IMG/VR virus record: IMGVR_UViG_3300008117_000032
Span: 117,847 to 181,846 of that record
Origin: a virus
DNA length: 64,000 nt
Direction: 5' to 3' (one strand)
Numbering within the stretch: the stretch's first letter is position 1; each line of letters begins with the position of its first letter. Below are positions 26,211 to 32,669 of the stretch, piece by piece. The notes below the pieces were generated by a model. That model was not told where the DNA came from, made no database searches, and worked only from the letters and a program-made list of their open reading frames with translations. Position numbers and translations under genes: made by a program.

Positions 26211-26699
26211 TTAATAAATGAATGATTTTTGGAAATCCTCCCAAACTTTGCTCACGGTTACATTCTCCCCCACTAATGTTGGGGCAAAAGGTTTATGTCT
26301 CATTGGCATTTTAGCCTCTTCTGGTGTTTTATTAGATTTCTTCAAGTTACATTTGAAACAAGATGTTACAAGATTCATCCAATCATTTTTACCTCCCCTA
26401 GATTTTGGAATTACGTGGTCCAAAGTTAAGTGCTTACTTGACCCACAATAAACACATTGATAGTTGTCTCTCTTATAGATTCTATTCCTATTTGCGCGAA
26501 GATTCCTTGTGAAATGTTTGATGTATTTCAGTAATCTAATAATCACAGGTCGGACATATGTTTTGAATCCAGCAGTAATAGGGGATTCATCAGACTTGAC
26601 AATTTCTGCCTTACCCTTATCCACTAAAACAAATCCTCGTCGAATAGTAGTTACATTCAACGGGGTGTAATCATAATTTAAAACCAATACACTTCCCAT
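26211..26699 (-). CDS. HNH endonuclease, 162 aa
   Basis: The HNH core has paired CxxC zinc knuckles (YQCVYCGSSKHLTLDHVIP and VTSCFKCNLKKSN) around the LDHVIPKSRGG motif. The N-terminal 60 residues (SVLVLNYDYTPLNV) match stand-alone HNH proteins common in Bacteroidota and phages. It could act in packaging, recombination or host DNA breakdown. Nothing suggests that it interrupts another gene. Confidence 0.85.
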   Translation of the reverse strand: MGSVLVLNYDYTPLNVTTIRRGFVLVDKGKAEIVKSDESPITAGFKTYVRPVIIRLLKYIKHFTRNLRANRNRIYKRDNYQCVYCGSSKHLTLDHVIPKSRGGKNDWMNLVTSCFKCNLKKSNKTPEEAKMPMRHKPFAPTLVGENVTVSKVWEDFQKSFIY

Positions 26700-26734
26700 T
26701 TTGTAATTTTTTGCAATAATAGTTTATTTTCTAA

Positions 26735-26769
26735 TAAAAAACAAAAGGGGTCCAAAAAATGAACCCCTT
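26735..26769 (-). terminator. Intrinsic terminator after a 35-aa gene
   Basis: Stem AAGGGGT/ACCCCTT on the minus strand followed by a T-rich tract; it lies between the microgene at 26785 and the HNH gene. Confidence 0.7.
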
Positions 26770-26784
26770 AGATATGTAACGTTT

Positions 26785-26892
26785 TTAGCAATAGTTTATG
26801 GTTCGGGGTATCCTGCGTTCCATCACCCAAGGGTTCTCATATGAACTTGTAGTTCCCAAAAGACACGAAATGTTATTGTCTAAATCCATCAT
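26785..26892 (-). CDS. Microprotein gene, 35 aa
   Basis: ATG at 26892 (a second in-frame ATG follows), stop TAA at 26785-26787. The product starts MMDLDNNISCLLG and ends RTINYC. A TATTTATG box lies 3 bases upstream and a terminator follows, so the unit is self-contained. It has no known similarity. The RNA rather than the peptide could be the product. Confidence 0.5.
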   Translation of the reverse strand: MMDLDNNISCLLGTTSSYENPWVMERRIPRTINYC

Positions 26893-26895
26893 TTA

Positions 26896-26903
26896 CATAA
26901 ATA
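26896..26903 (-). promoter_or_regulatory. TATTTATG late-type promoter box
   Basis: 3 bases before the ATG of the 35-aa gene; divergent from the box at 26918. Confidence 0.45.
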
Positions 26904-26917
26904 TTAAAAAAACGGTG

Positions 26918-26925
26918 TATTTATC
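26918..26925 (+). promoter_or_regulatory. TATTTATC late-type promoter box
   Basis: 3 bases before the ATG at 26929. Confidence 0.5.
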
Positions 26926-26928
26926 AAT

Positions 26929-27597
26929 ATGAAATTTTTTCTTTTTTACGAAGACTTATTATCCGAAGCAAGATTGATGTCGGATGAAAAATTCGATTGG
27001 ATTGTTAAGAACCTCGGAGAATGGTTATTCGAGGAATTATATTCGAAACCCCAGTTGATTAATTCCTTACCAAATATGGAGCAATTCAGAACATTCGTAA
27101 AATTTAAAACGACTGAAAAGGCAAATACAGATTCAGAGTTGGTCGGTGCATTGTATAGACTTGGCGATTTCTTGAATATGTTGAGTCCCAAAGAATCACA
27201 AACTTTCATCAAATCAGTAAGCTCAACGTTTCCCAAAATTGCATCCAAGATATTAAGATATGGAAAACCTGAACCAACAGGAAAAAGAGGAAGACCCGCA
27301 GGTTCAAAAAATAAAGAAAAACAATTTGAACCCGAAATAAAAACTGACATTGCTTTTATTCCGAAAAAACAGGAAATACCTCAACCTTCAGAACCAAAGA
27401 AAAGAGGGCGAAAACCTCTCGAAAGTCCTTTAACATCTATGGAAAGATACCTATATAAAAAAGAGGGACCTGAAAAAATCCAAAGCCTCGAAATGAAAGT
27501 TAAAGAACTTGATTCAGAGATTGACCAAACTGTTCAGAGAATCAAGAAAATAATGCAAGACATAGAAAAAAGAAAAAACTTTTTTGGTATTCAATAA
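26929..27597 (+). CDS. AT-hook DNA-binding protein with probable capsid-targeting leader, 222 aa
   Basis: The start MKFFLFYEDLLSEARLM closely resembles T4 capsid-targeting sequences (MKTYQEFIAEAR), with an LSE site for trimming after Glu13. Two AT-hook cores follow: GKRGRPAGSK (about 123-132) and KKRGRKPLES (about 157-166). The C-terminus is a coiled coil. The simplest reading is a DNA-binding protein packaged with the genome, like T4 internal proteins. The late-type box directly upstream fits. Confidence 0.75.
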   Translation: MKFFLFYEDLLSEARLMSDEKFDWIVKNLGEWLFEELYSKPQLINSLPNMEQFRTFVKFKTTEKANTDSELVGALYRLGDFLNMLSPKESQTFIKSVSSTFPKIASKILRYGKPEPTGKRGRPAGSKNKEKQFEPEIKTDIAFIPKKQEIPQPSEPKKRGRKPLESPLTSMERYLYKKEGPEKIQSLEMKVKELDSEIDQTVQRIKKIMQDIEKRKNFFGIQ

Positions 27598-27612
27598 TTT
27601 TTCATAACTTTG
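27584..27612 (+). promoter_or_regulatory. Bacteroidota-type promoter
   Basis: TTG (27584-27586), about 18 bp, TAACTTTG (27605-27612), 15 bases before the ATG at 27628. Confidence 0.55.
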
Positions 27613-27627
27613 TGAAAATTATTAAAA

Positions 27628-27900
27628 ATGCCATACATAGATATTGATATCGAACCATACGAATTCGTTCGAGCTTGTAACAAAAGTGACATCAAAGAAT
27701 TGATTAAAGAACTTGTAGATGATGGTCATCTACCTCAGGCTCTCTATAATGAAAAAGGTGATGTTAAAAAGTCCATCAAACCTACAGGGTATGGTGAAAG
27801 GGAATTTGAGGAAAAACTCGATAAGTTAAAATCAAAATATTATTCGTTAACCAACGAAGAGGAAGAATATTTTGAAAAAGTCTTCAGTAGACTTTTATAA
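27628..27900 (+). CDS. Small acidic protein, 90 aa
   Basis: Starts MPYIDIDIEPYEFVRACNKS; mixed helix and strand, acidic, no known domain. A host-type promoter precedes it, unlike its flanking genes with TATTTAT boxes. Confidence 0.68.
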   Translation: MPYIDIDIEPYEFVRACNKSDIKELIKELVDDGHLPQALYNEKGDVKKSIKPTGYGEREFEEKLDKLKSKYYSLTNEEEEYFEKVFSRLL

Positions 27901-27909
27901 AATCCTTTG

Positions 27910-27917
27910 TATTTATT
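27910..27917 (+). promoter_or_regulatory. TATTTATT late-type promoter box
   Basis: 5 bases before the ATG at 27923. Confidence 0.5.
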
Positions 27918-27922
27918 AGAAT

Positions 27923-28024
27923 ATGAAACAACTTTTTGTTAATACGAATTTAGTGTTCAGACCTACAACACCTAATGGTGATGGGGGTAATCTATGCTTA
28001 GATTCAGATACAGATGTAGGATAA
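27923..28024 (+). CDS. Microprotein gene, 33 aa
   Basis: ATG at 27923, stop TAA at 28022-28024. The product begins MKQLFVNTNLVFRP and ends LCLDSDTDVG, with a Gly/Asn turn in the middle. It has its own late-type box and terminator. It looks like a compact standalone gene; function unknown. Confidence 0.55.
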   Translation: MKQLFVNTNLVFRPTTPNGDGGNLCLDSDTDVG

Positions 28025-28046
28025 TAAAAAACAAAGCCAAACATTA

Positions 28047-28080
28047 AAACCCTGAATCTTGAAAGTTCGGGGTTTTTTTA
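28047..28080 (+). terminator. Intrinsic terminator
   Basis: Stem AACCCTGAA/TTCGGGGTT (one G-T) with seven T after it. Confidence 0.8.
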
Positions 28081-28089
28081 TTACCTTTG
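28059..28089 (+). promoter_or_regulatory. Bacteroidota-type promoter of the tRNA array
   Basis: TTG (28059-28061), 20 bp, TACCTTTG (28082-28089). It overlaps the terminator of the preceding gene and ends 9 bases before tRNA-Pro. Confidence 0.6.
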
Positions 28090-28098
28090 TTTAATAAT

Positions 28099-28170
28099 GG
28101 GAAGTGGCTCAGCCCGGTAGAGCACCTGGTTTGGGACCAGGGGGCCGCAGGTTCGAATCCTGTCTTCCCA
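28099..28170 (+). tRNA. tRNA-Pro(UGG)
   Basis: 72 nt; anticodon arm CCTGG-TTTGGGA-CCAGG; T-loop TTCGAAT; CCA not encoded. The last acceptor pair is T-T. Confidence 0.93.
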
Positions 28171-28177
28171 ACAAAAC

Positions 28178-28249
28178 GTCTTCTTAGCTCAGCGGTAGAG
28201 CATCTCGCTGTTAACGAGAGGGTCCATGGTTCGAGCCCATGAGAGGACG
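28178..28249 (+). tRNA. tRNA-Asn(GUU)
   Basis: 72 nt; anticodon arm TCTCG-CTGTTAA-CGAGA; acceptor GTCTTCT/AGAGGAC; discriminator G. Confidence 0.95.
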
Positions 28250-28252
28250 CAA

Positions 28253-28439
28253 AACAGGTGAAGACTGTGGTGGAACCCCACGGTATATGAATCCCAAAGA
28301 CGCCGTCTTGATTCGCGGTATCAGAGCGGTGAGGGTAGTGTTTACTATAAGTCAGGAGTAATTAACCAAAGACGAAAATGTAACCACCAATGTAGTAATA
28401 TGTTGGTCATGATGTGTAAAAGGACACAAAAAACCTGTT
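28253..28439 (+). ncRNA. Structured RNA A between tRNA-Asn and tRNA-Asp
   Basis: Ends pair perfectly over 7 bp (AACAGGT 28253-28259 with ACCTGTT 28433-28439). Inside are TGTGT-AAAAGG-ACACA (28414-28429), ACCAA/TTGGT, AGAC/GTCT and GTGG/CCAC hairpins. It is much less AT-rich than nearby coding DNA, like the tRNAs. It is not a cloverleaf. A 24-codon ATG frame at 28287 exists but is probably chance. It matches no RNA family I know. Confidence 0.55.
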
Positions 28440-28444
28440 CAAAT

Positions 28445-28518
28445 GGAGCGGTAGTTCAGTTGGCTAGAATGCTTGCCTGTCACGCAAGAGGTCGCGGGTT
28501 CGAGCCCCGTCCGTTCCG
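28445..28518 (+). tRNA. tRNA-Asp(GUC)
   Basis: 74 nt; anticodon arm CTTGC-CTGTCAC-GCAAG; acceptor GGAGCGG/CCGTTCC; discriminator G. Confidence 0.95.
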
Positions 28519-28526
28519 CTGGTAGA

Positions 28527-28630
28527 GTTTGTCCGTGGTAACGGTCTAATGGGAGAAATCCTTGCAGACTTCTCCATCCAAAATCCAATCATTGTTTCAC
28601 TGGTGATTGGGCTAAATGTGAAGGAAAAAC
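28527..28630 (+). ncRNA. Structured RNA B between tRNA-Asp and tRNA-Gly
   Basis: Ends pair 7 of 8 (GTTTGTCC 28527-28534 with GGAAAAAC 28623-28630). Two clean hairpins lie inside: GGAGAA/TTCTCC (28552-28575) and CCAATCA/TGATTGG (28585-28610), giving a three-way junction. No ORF, no cloverleaf. Confidence 0.5.
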
Positions 28631-28637
28631 GGAATAT

Positions 28638-28710
28638 GCGGGAGTAGCTCATTTGGTAGAGCGATAGCCTTCCAAGCTATAGGTGGCCAGTTCGAGCCTG
28701 GTCTCCCGCT
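28638..28710 (+). tRNA. tRNA-Gly(UCC)
   Basis: 73 nt; anticodon arm ATAGC-CTTCCAA-GCTAT; acceptor GCGGGAG/CTCCCGC. Confidence 0.95.
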
Positions 28711-28719
28711 CAGAAAATT

Positions 28720-28792
28720 GCGGAAGTAGCTCATTCGGTAGAGCACGACCTTGCCAAGGTCGGGGTGGCCAGTTCGAGCCTGGTCTTCCGCT
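28720..28792 (+). tRNA. tRNA-Gly(GCC)
   Basis: 73 nt; anticodon arm CGACC-TTGCCAA-GGTCG; very similar outside the anticodon arm to the neighbouring tRNA-Gly(UCC), so a local duplication is likely. Confidence 0.95.
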
Positions 28793-28798
28793 CACATC

Positions 28799-28871
28799 GC
28801 CTCCTTAGCTCAGCAGGTAGAGCAACTGATTTGTAATCAGTAGGTCGTTGGTTCGATTCCGACAGGAGGCT
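28799..28871 (+). tRNA. tRNA-Thr(UGU)
   Basis: 73 nt; anticodon arm CTGAT-TTGTAAT-ATCAG-like pairing; acceptor GCCTCCT/AGGAGGC; discriminator T. Confidence 0.94.
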
Positions 28872-28877
28872 CAAATA

Positions 28878-28950
28878 GGGGAATTAGCTCAGTTGGTAGA
28901 GCACTTGATTTGCATTCAAGTTGTCGTGGGTTCGACTCCCTCATTCTCCA
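28878..28950 (+). tRNA. tRNA-Ala(UGC)
   Basis: 73 nt; anticodon arm CTTGA-TTTGCAT-TCAAG; acceptor GGGGAAT/ATTCTCC; discriminator A. Confidence 0.94.
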
Positions 28951-28966
28951 CTAAAATTTGAAAGTT

Positions 28967-29200
28967 ATGGAAATTTTTTGGTCTTATTATTTAATCTGTT
29001 TGGCTTATTGTCTTGTCATGTCAGTAAGAAAATGGAACAGAGATGTTATGGCAGGTGGTCTTGGTATCTCACCTGGATTAGATACTTTAGGTTTGATTAT
29101 CATGTGTTGGGTGTTAGCACCTGTTGATATTACTCTAACTTGGATACGTATCTATAAGGAAGCGGAAGAGGCAAGAAGAAACAACACAAAAATTTACTAA
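28967..29200 (+). CDS. Small membrane protein, 77 aa
   Basis: Two hydrophobic segments (YYLICLAYCLVMSV and LGLIIMCWVLAPVDITLTW) flank a short basic loop, and the C-terminus is charged. ATG at 28967; an in-frame TTG at 28958 is less likely. The stop overlaps the sulfotransferase ATG (TAATG). Confidence 0.68.
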   Translation: MEIFWSYYLICLAYCLVMSVRKWNRDVMAGGLGISPGLDTLGLIIMCWVLAPVDITLTWIRIYKEAEEARRNNTKIY

Positions 29201-29799
29201 TGCATATCTCAGAGAAACACAAAGTTTATTGGTTTACCCCACAAAGAACAGGAACACGTTCAACTAAAGAACTTCTTCGTGTTATGGGTTTTCAAACTTT
29301 TGACCATCATTTTACATTTGATTCCAACAAAAAAGACTATTTCTTCGTATCAAACGTTAGAAACCCTTACTCTAGACTAGTATCCCTGTTTTATTTGTAT
29401 TCACATCATTTGAATGATTTTCAAAAACATTTCAAAACTTGGGTTTTCGAATCCCTCGAAAACCCGAAAATAATTAATGATTATCAATTACAATATCATA
29501 AAAATTATGAAATTTTGGGTAGACCATTTGATAAATTCATAAAACAGGAAAATTTGGAGAATGACCTCAAGTCTTTGAAATTTTTGGATTTGGAGAATTC
29601 CGATATCAAGAAAACCTTTGATGAGTTCATAAGTAATAACAAATTCAAAACAGAATTTGAAGGACAAATGAATGAAAAAAGGAAACCATGGAAGGAATTT
29701 TATGATGAAGAAGTATCCAACTACGTTTATAAAATTTTTGAGGAGCAATTTCATTTATTTGGTTATCGAAAAGAATCTTGGAGAAATGTCACACCCTAA
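29200..29799 (+). CDS. Sulfotransferase-family protein, copy 1, 199 aa
   Basis: Sulfotransferases move sulfate from PAPS to a hydroxyl or amine. The 5'-phosphosulfate loop appears as FTPQRTGTRSTKELLR (residues 12-27) and the 3'-phosphate site as SNVRNPYSRLVSLF (about 50-63). The C-terminal FEEQFHLFGYRKE matches carbohydrate-type sulfotransferases. Length is short for the family. It shares HLFGY ends with the copy at 36917-37537. The acceptor is unknown, perhaps a glycan or lipid. Confidence 0.82.
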   Translation: MHISEKHKVYWFTPQRTGTRSTKELLRVMGFQTFDHHFTFDSNKKDYFFVSNVRNPYSRLVSLFYLYSHHLNDFQKHFKTWVFESLENPKIINDYQLQYHKNYEILGRPFDKFIKQENLENDLKSLKFLDLENSDIKKTFDEFISNNKFKTEFEGQMNEKRKPWKEFYDEEVSNYVYKIFEEQFHLFGYRKESWRNVTP

Positions 29800-30139
29800 T
29801 TTACATGCAAAAAGTTCCGCTAAAAAGTTTGGTGGAAAACCTGAGGATTATATTCATTTACATGAGTGGATGGATGAGACCAAAGGTTGGTTCGGGGATT
29901 CTTTACACAGAATGTTTAGACATCATTCGGAAGGGATTTTCGAAATGGAAAAGAGGTTTGGTCCTGAATTCAAAAACAGTGATGGTAAGACAGTCTACAC
30001 CCGATATGTTGGTGAACAACACGTAAAGGAAGATTGTAATAATTATATCCCTTCCGCAAAAGAATGGATAAACAACATGGTATCGAACACAAGGCCATCT
30101 TGGATGTTGAAAACAATAAAATTAGAGTTCGAAGATTGA
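29786..30139 (+). CDS. DUF6915-like protein, 117 aa
   Basis: The pattern HAKSSAKKFGGKPEDYIHLH, MFRHHSEGIFEMEKRFG and YVGEQHVKEDCNNYIPSAKEW is that of DUF6915. The His-rich RHHSEG and EQHVKED segments could bind metal. I chose the ATG at 29786, overlapping the sulfotransferase gene by 14 bases; the longer frame is a shadow. Confidence 0.75.
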   Translation: MSHPNLHAKSSAKKFGGKPEDYIHLHEWMDETKGWFGDSLHRMFRHHSEGIFEMEKRFGPEFKNSDGKTVYTRYVGEQHVKEDCNNYIPSAKEWINNMVSNTRPSWMLKTIKLEFED

Positions 30140-30147
30140 TATTTATA
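30140..30147 (+). promoter_or_regulatory. TATTTATA late-type promoter box
   Basis: 5 bases before the ATG at 30153. Confidence 0.5.
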
Positions 30148-30152
30148 TTATC

Positions 30153-30857
30153 ATGAAAGATTTATTAACTAAAGACGAAAAAAAGTATTTAAATCGTATC
30201 TGTCGTTATTTAGGTTCCATCGGAATGGAAGATGCATTTGTCGAATTCGAAATGAATACCTCTTATTTTGATTGTGACGATATCGATTGGAAAAATGTAA
30301 CACATTTTTCAAATAATTACGTTGCGGAAATTCCTGAAGGATTAATTCCAATTTTTCAGAAAAGCATTTATTATGTTTGTGAAAATGAACTAATTAAACA
30401 ACCCGAATATGACGATATCAATTGGGGAAGAGTTATGATTGAGATTGATTGTAAAACTAGAGAAATTTCAATCTCCTATGACTATAGCTACTATGATGTT
30501 GGGAATACCGAATCTATTACTCATTCTTTGGAAGAAGACGACAATGAGGATTTAATGGAGCTTTTTGATACGTTAGAAAACGACGAGGAAATTAGTGATA
30601 GAGTCCTTCAACTTGACTACAATGGAAGTGGTGACTCTGGTTACTTGGAAGACGATTTTACAAATGGTGATTCTGTTCCTGCGGTGGTTTCAGACTACGC
30701 ATACAGAATGCTTGAAAATAATTTTGGTGGATGGGAAATCAACGAAGGTTCTCAAGGTAATTTCGAAATTGATTTGGACCGTAAAGAGATAACCTTAAAT
30801 CACACAATGAATATTGAAGAAACAGAAAGAGATACTGTTTGGGAAGAAAAGTTCTAA
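30153..30857 (+). CDS. Acidic protein of unknown function, 234 aa
   Basis: Starts MKDLLTKDEKKYLNRI. It is rich in Asp and Glu, with a stretch EEDDNEDLMELFDTLENDEE. No domain is recognised. Its own late-type box suggests expression with virion genes although it sits in the tRNA region. Confidence 0.68.
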   Translation: MKDLLTKDEKKYLNRICRYLGSIGMEDAFVEFEMNTSYFDCDDIDWKNVTHFSNNYVAEIPEGLIPIFQKSIYYVCENELIKQPEYDDINWGRVMIEIDCKTREISISYDYSYYDVGNTESITHSLEEDDNEDLMELFDTLENDEEISDRVLQLDYNGSGDSGYLEDDFTNGDSVPAVVSDYAYRMLENNFGGWEINEGSQGNFEIDLDRKEITLNHTMNIEETERDTVWEEKF

Positions 30858-30862
30858 TTCAT

Positions 30863-30893
30863 TTGTTTTTTCAATACTGATTCCTTACTTTTG
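30863..30893 (+). promoter_or_regulatory. Bacteroidota-type promoter
   Basis: TTG (30863-30865), 20 bp, TACTTTTG (30886-30893); the start would be at the first base of tRNA-Leu. Confidence 0.6.
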
Positions 30894-30899
30894 TTTTAT

Positions 30900-30986
30900 A
30901 CCTTGGTGGCGAAATCGGTATACGCGCAAGACTTAAAATCTTGTGGACAGAAAATGTCCGTGTGGGTTCAAGTCCCACCTGAGGTA
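30900..30986 (+). tRNA. tRNA-Leu(UAA)
   Basis: 87 nt; anticodon arm CAAGA-CTTAAAA-TCTTG; class II variable arm GGACA...TGTCC; discriminator A. Confidence 0.94.
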
Positions 30987-30990
30987 CTTT

Positions 30991-31062
30991 GGTCCTGTAG
31001 TTAAATGGATATAACTACTGCCTTCTAAGCAGTAATTCCAAGTTCGATTCTTGGCGGGACTA
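30991..31062 (+). tRNA. tRNA-Arg(UCU)
   Basis: 72 nt; anticodon arm ACTGC-CTTCTAA-GCAGT; acceptor GGTCCTG/CGGGACT. Confidence 0.94.
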
Positions 31063-31074
31063 CAACTTAAAAAA

Positions 31075-31290
31075 ATGACTAGAGCGTTTACATATACAAT
31101 CTTGGAAAAAATTCTAAATGAATTTGATAACCACAAAAAAGAAATTAATTATATCGGCGATATTTCTGATTTAGGTAATGAAATTGGATTTGTTGTTGGG
31201 AGAGTTTATAATAGTATGACCCAAGAAGAAATAAATGATTTCATAAAAGGGTTTGAACACGGAGTTTCTCTAACAAACGGAACTCACTAA
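31075..31290 (+). CDS. Small helical protein, 71 aa
   Basis: ATG at 31075 (MTRAFTYTILEKIL), 12 bases after tRNA-Arg. Acidic and helical, with INDFIKGFEHGVSL at the end. No known domain. Confidence 0.62.
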   Translation: MTRAFTYTILEKILNEFDNHKKEINYIGDISDLGNEIGFVVGRVYNSMTQEEINDFIKGFEHGVSLTNGTH

Positions 31291-31293
31291 AAT

Positions 31294-31374
31294 ACCCCGA
31301 TGGCGTAATGGTAGCCGCGTTGGTCTTAGGAACCAATGACTTCGGTCGTGAGAGTTCGAGTCTCTCTTGGGGTA
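31294..31374 (+). tRNA. tRNA-Leu(UAG)
   Basis: 81 nt; anticodon arm TTGGT-CTTAGGA-ACCAA; short class II variable arm; acceptor ACCCCGA/TTGGGGT. Confidence 0.94.
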
Positions 31375-31385
31375 CAGAAAAATAA

Positions 31386-31416
31386 TTTGATTTTTAAAAG
31401 AGATTTACTATATTTG
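31386..31416 (+). promoter_or_regulatory. Bacteroidota-type promoter of small RNA E
   Basis: TTTG (31386-31389), 19 bp, TATATTTG (31409-31416): a textbook match to the host consensus. Confidence 0.75.
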
Positions 31417-31422
31417 TAGTAA

Positions 31423-31587
31423 TTATAATAATAATGAGAACAATAGTGCGTAATAAAGTCTATAGTAAACAACAAGAGATTTGTTGGTTTAAGACACGCG
31501 CTGTAGTCTCATGAGATAGCCTATAATTCCTGAAGAGTTATATATACAAACCTCGGACTACAGAAATGAAGTTCGGGGTTTTTTTAT
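31423..31587 (+). ncRNA. Small RNA E with own promoter and terminator
   Basis: About 165 nt from the predicted start to the T-run. AGTGCGT pairs with ACGCGCT, GTCT with AGAC, and CAACAA-GAGAT-TTGTTG forms a perfect hairpin, all stacked in one long arm. An 11-bp terminator stem ends it. A 26-codon frame (31434-31514, MRTIVRNKVYSKQQ...) also fits between promoter and terminator, so a peptide product is possible. It does not match a family I know. Confidence 0.6.
31549..31587 (+). terminator. Intrinsic terminator of small RNA E
   Basis: AACCTCGGACT pairs with AGTTCGGGGTT over 11 bp, followed by T7. Confidence 0.85.
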
Positions 31588-31637
31588 TTAAGGAGTTTTT
31601 GGTTCTTTGAAATAATGGTTGTAAGTTTGTAATTCTT

Positions 31638-31709
31638 GGCCCCGTCGTCTAAAGGTTAGGACGCCACCCTTTCACGGTGGAGATTTCGGTTCGAGTCCGT
31701 GCGGGGCTA
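31638..31709 (+). tRNA. tRNA-Glu(UUC)
   Basis: 72 nt; anticodon arm CCACC-CTTTCAC-GGTGG; acceptor GGCCCCG/CGGGGCT. Confidence 0.94.
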
Positions 31710-31716
31710 CAAATTC

Positions 31717-31789
31717 AGTCTCTTAGCTCAGTTGGAAGAGCACTTGCCTTACATGCAAGGTGTCGTAGGTTCGATTCCTACAGGGACTA
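31717..31789 (+). tRNA. tRNA-Val(UAC)
   Basis: 73 nt; anticodon arm CTTGC-CTTACAT-GCAAG; acceptor AGTCTCT/AGGGACT. Confidence 0.95.
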
Positions 31790-31794
31790 CAAAT

Positions 31795-31867
31795 GGTGAC
31801 GTAGCTCAGTTGGTAGAGCACTTGGCTGAAGACCAAGGTGTGGTCAGTTCGATTCTGACCGTTACCA
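31795..31867 (+). tRNA. tRNA-Phe(GAA)
   Basis: 73 nt; anticodon arm CTTGG-CTGAAGA-CCAAG; acceptor GGTGACG/CGTTACC. Confidence 0.95.
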
Positions 31868-31871
31868 CAAA

Positions 31872-31943
31872 GACCTCTTAGCTCAGTGGAAGAGCTCTTC
31901 ACTTTTAATGAAGAAGTCGATGGTTCGAATCCATCAGGGGTCA
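31872..31943 (+). tRNA. tRNA-Lys(UUU)
   Basis: 72 nt; anticodon arm CTTCA-CTTTTAA-TGAAG; acceptor GACCTCT/AGGGGTC. Confidence 0.95.
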
Positions 31944-31950
31944 CAATTAA

Positions 31951-32022
31951 GGTCGGGTGGCCGAGTGGCTTAGGCGGAAGTCTGCAAAACTTTCTACGTA
32001 GGTTCGATTCCTATCCTGACCT
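31951..32022 (+). tRNA. tRNA-Cys(GCA)
   Basis: 72 nt; anticodon arm AAGT-CTGCAAA-ACTT; acceptor GGTCGGG/CCTGACC; discriminator T. Confidence 0.93.
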
Positions 32023-32028
32023 CAATAA

Positions 32029-32102
32029 TGGAATGTAACTCAGTTGGTTAGAGTGCTAATCTGATACGTTAGATGTCGGCGGTTCGAATCCGCCCATTCC
32101 AA
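32029..32102 (+). tRNA. tRNA-Ile(GAU)
   Basis: 74 nt; anticodon arm CTAAT-CTGATAC-GTTAG; acceptor TGGAATG/CATTCCA. Confidence 0.93.
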
Positions 32103-32116
32103 CAAATAAAATTGTT

Positions 32117-32641
32117 ATGAGACGTAAAATTATTTTTATTGATGTAGATGGACCACTGGCATGGGGAACTTGGGGTGATGGGAGAGTTACGCTGAACGAA
32201 CACAGTAAAACTTTTACAATCCCTTACCCATGGGTTGAAGATGATTGTCAAGCACTTCAAAAAATTTGTGATGAAACAAACGCAAGTTTAGTTGTGAGTT
32301 CGGATTGGAGAAAACATTTCAGTTTTATACAATTAAAACGTATTTTCCAATACTATGGTGTAACAGCTCCGATTGTAGATATCACAACCCATCAGGACCT
32401 TTGGAATAAACTTAGTAGACCTTCAATTGAGTGGGAAAGAGCAGCAGAAATCACAAAGTGGGTAAAAGATAATAAAATCTCAAATTGGATTTCAATCGAC
32501 GACATGAAACTTGATGGTCAATATAAATGGATGAAACCAAGAGTTCCGATGTGGAGACACGTTCAGGTAGATGGTGACTTCGGGTATGGTGGTAGATTAA
32601 GAGATAAAATAGATGAATGTATAAAAAAACTTGAGAGATAA
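32117..32641 (+). CDS. HAD-like phosphatase/RNA-repair-type domain, 174 aa
   Basis: HAD motif I is FIDVDGPLA (residues 7-15), motif II is VVSSDWRKH (about 59-67), and motif IV is SIDDMKLDG (about 137-145). The second Asp of motif I is kept. The SSDWR pattern matches the HAD family of the so-called Swiss-army-knife RNA-repair proteins (HAD_SAK type). Its position inside a tRNA array makes a role in repairing cut tRNA ends plausible, but that is inference. Confidence 0.78.
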   Translation: MRRKIIFIDVDGPLAWGTWGDGRVTLNEHSKTFTIPYPWVEDDCQALQKICDETNASLVVSSDWRKHFSFIQLKRIFQYYGVTAPIVDITTHQDLWNKLSRPSIEWERAAEITKWVKDNKISNWISIDDMKLDGQYKWMKPRVPMWRHVQVDGDFGYGGRLRDKIDECIKKLER

Positions 32642-32669
32642 TTCGTTATCTTTGTATAAATAAAAAATT

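Noticed and set aside
26211-26699. Homing endonuclease
   Set aside because: It stands in its own slot and interrupts no gene or intron that I can see.
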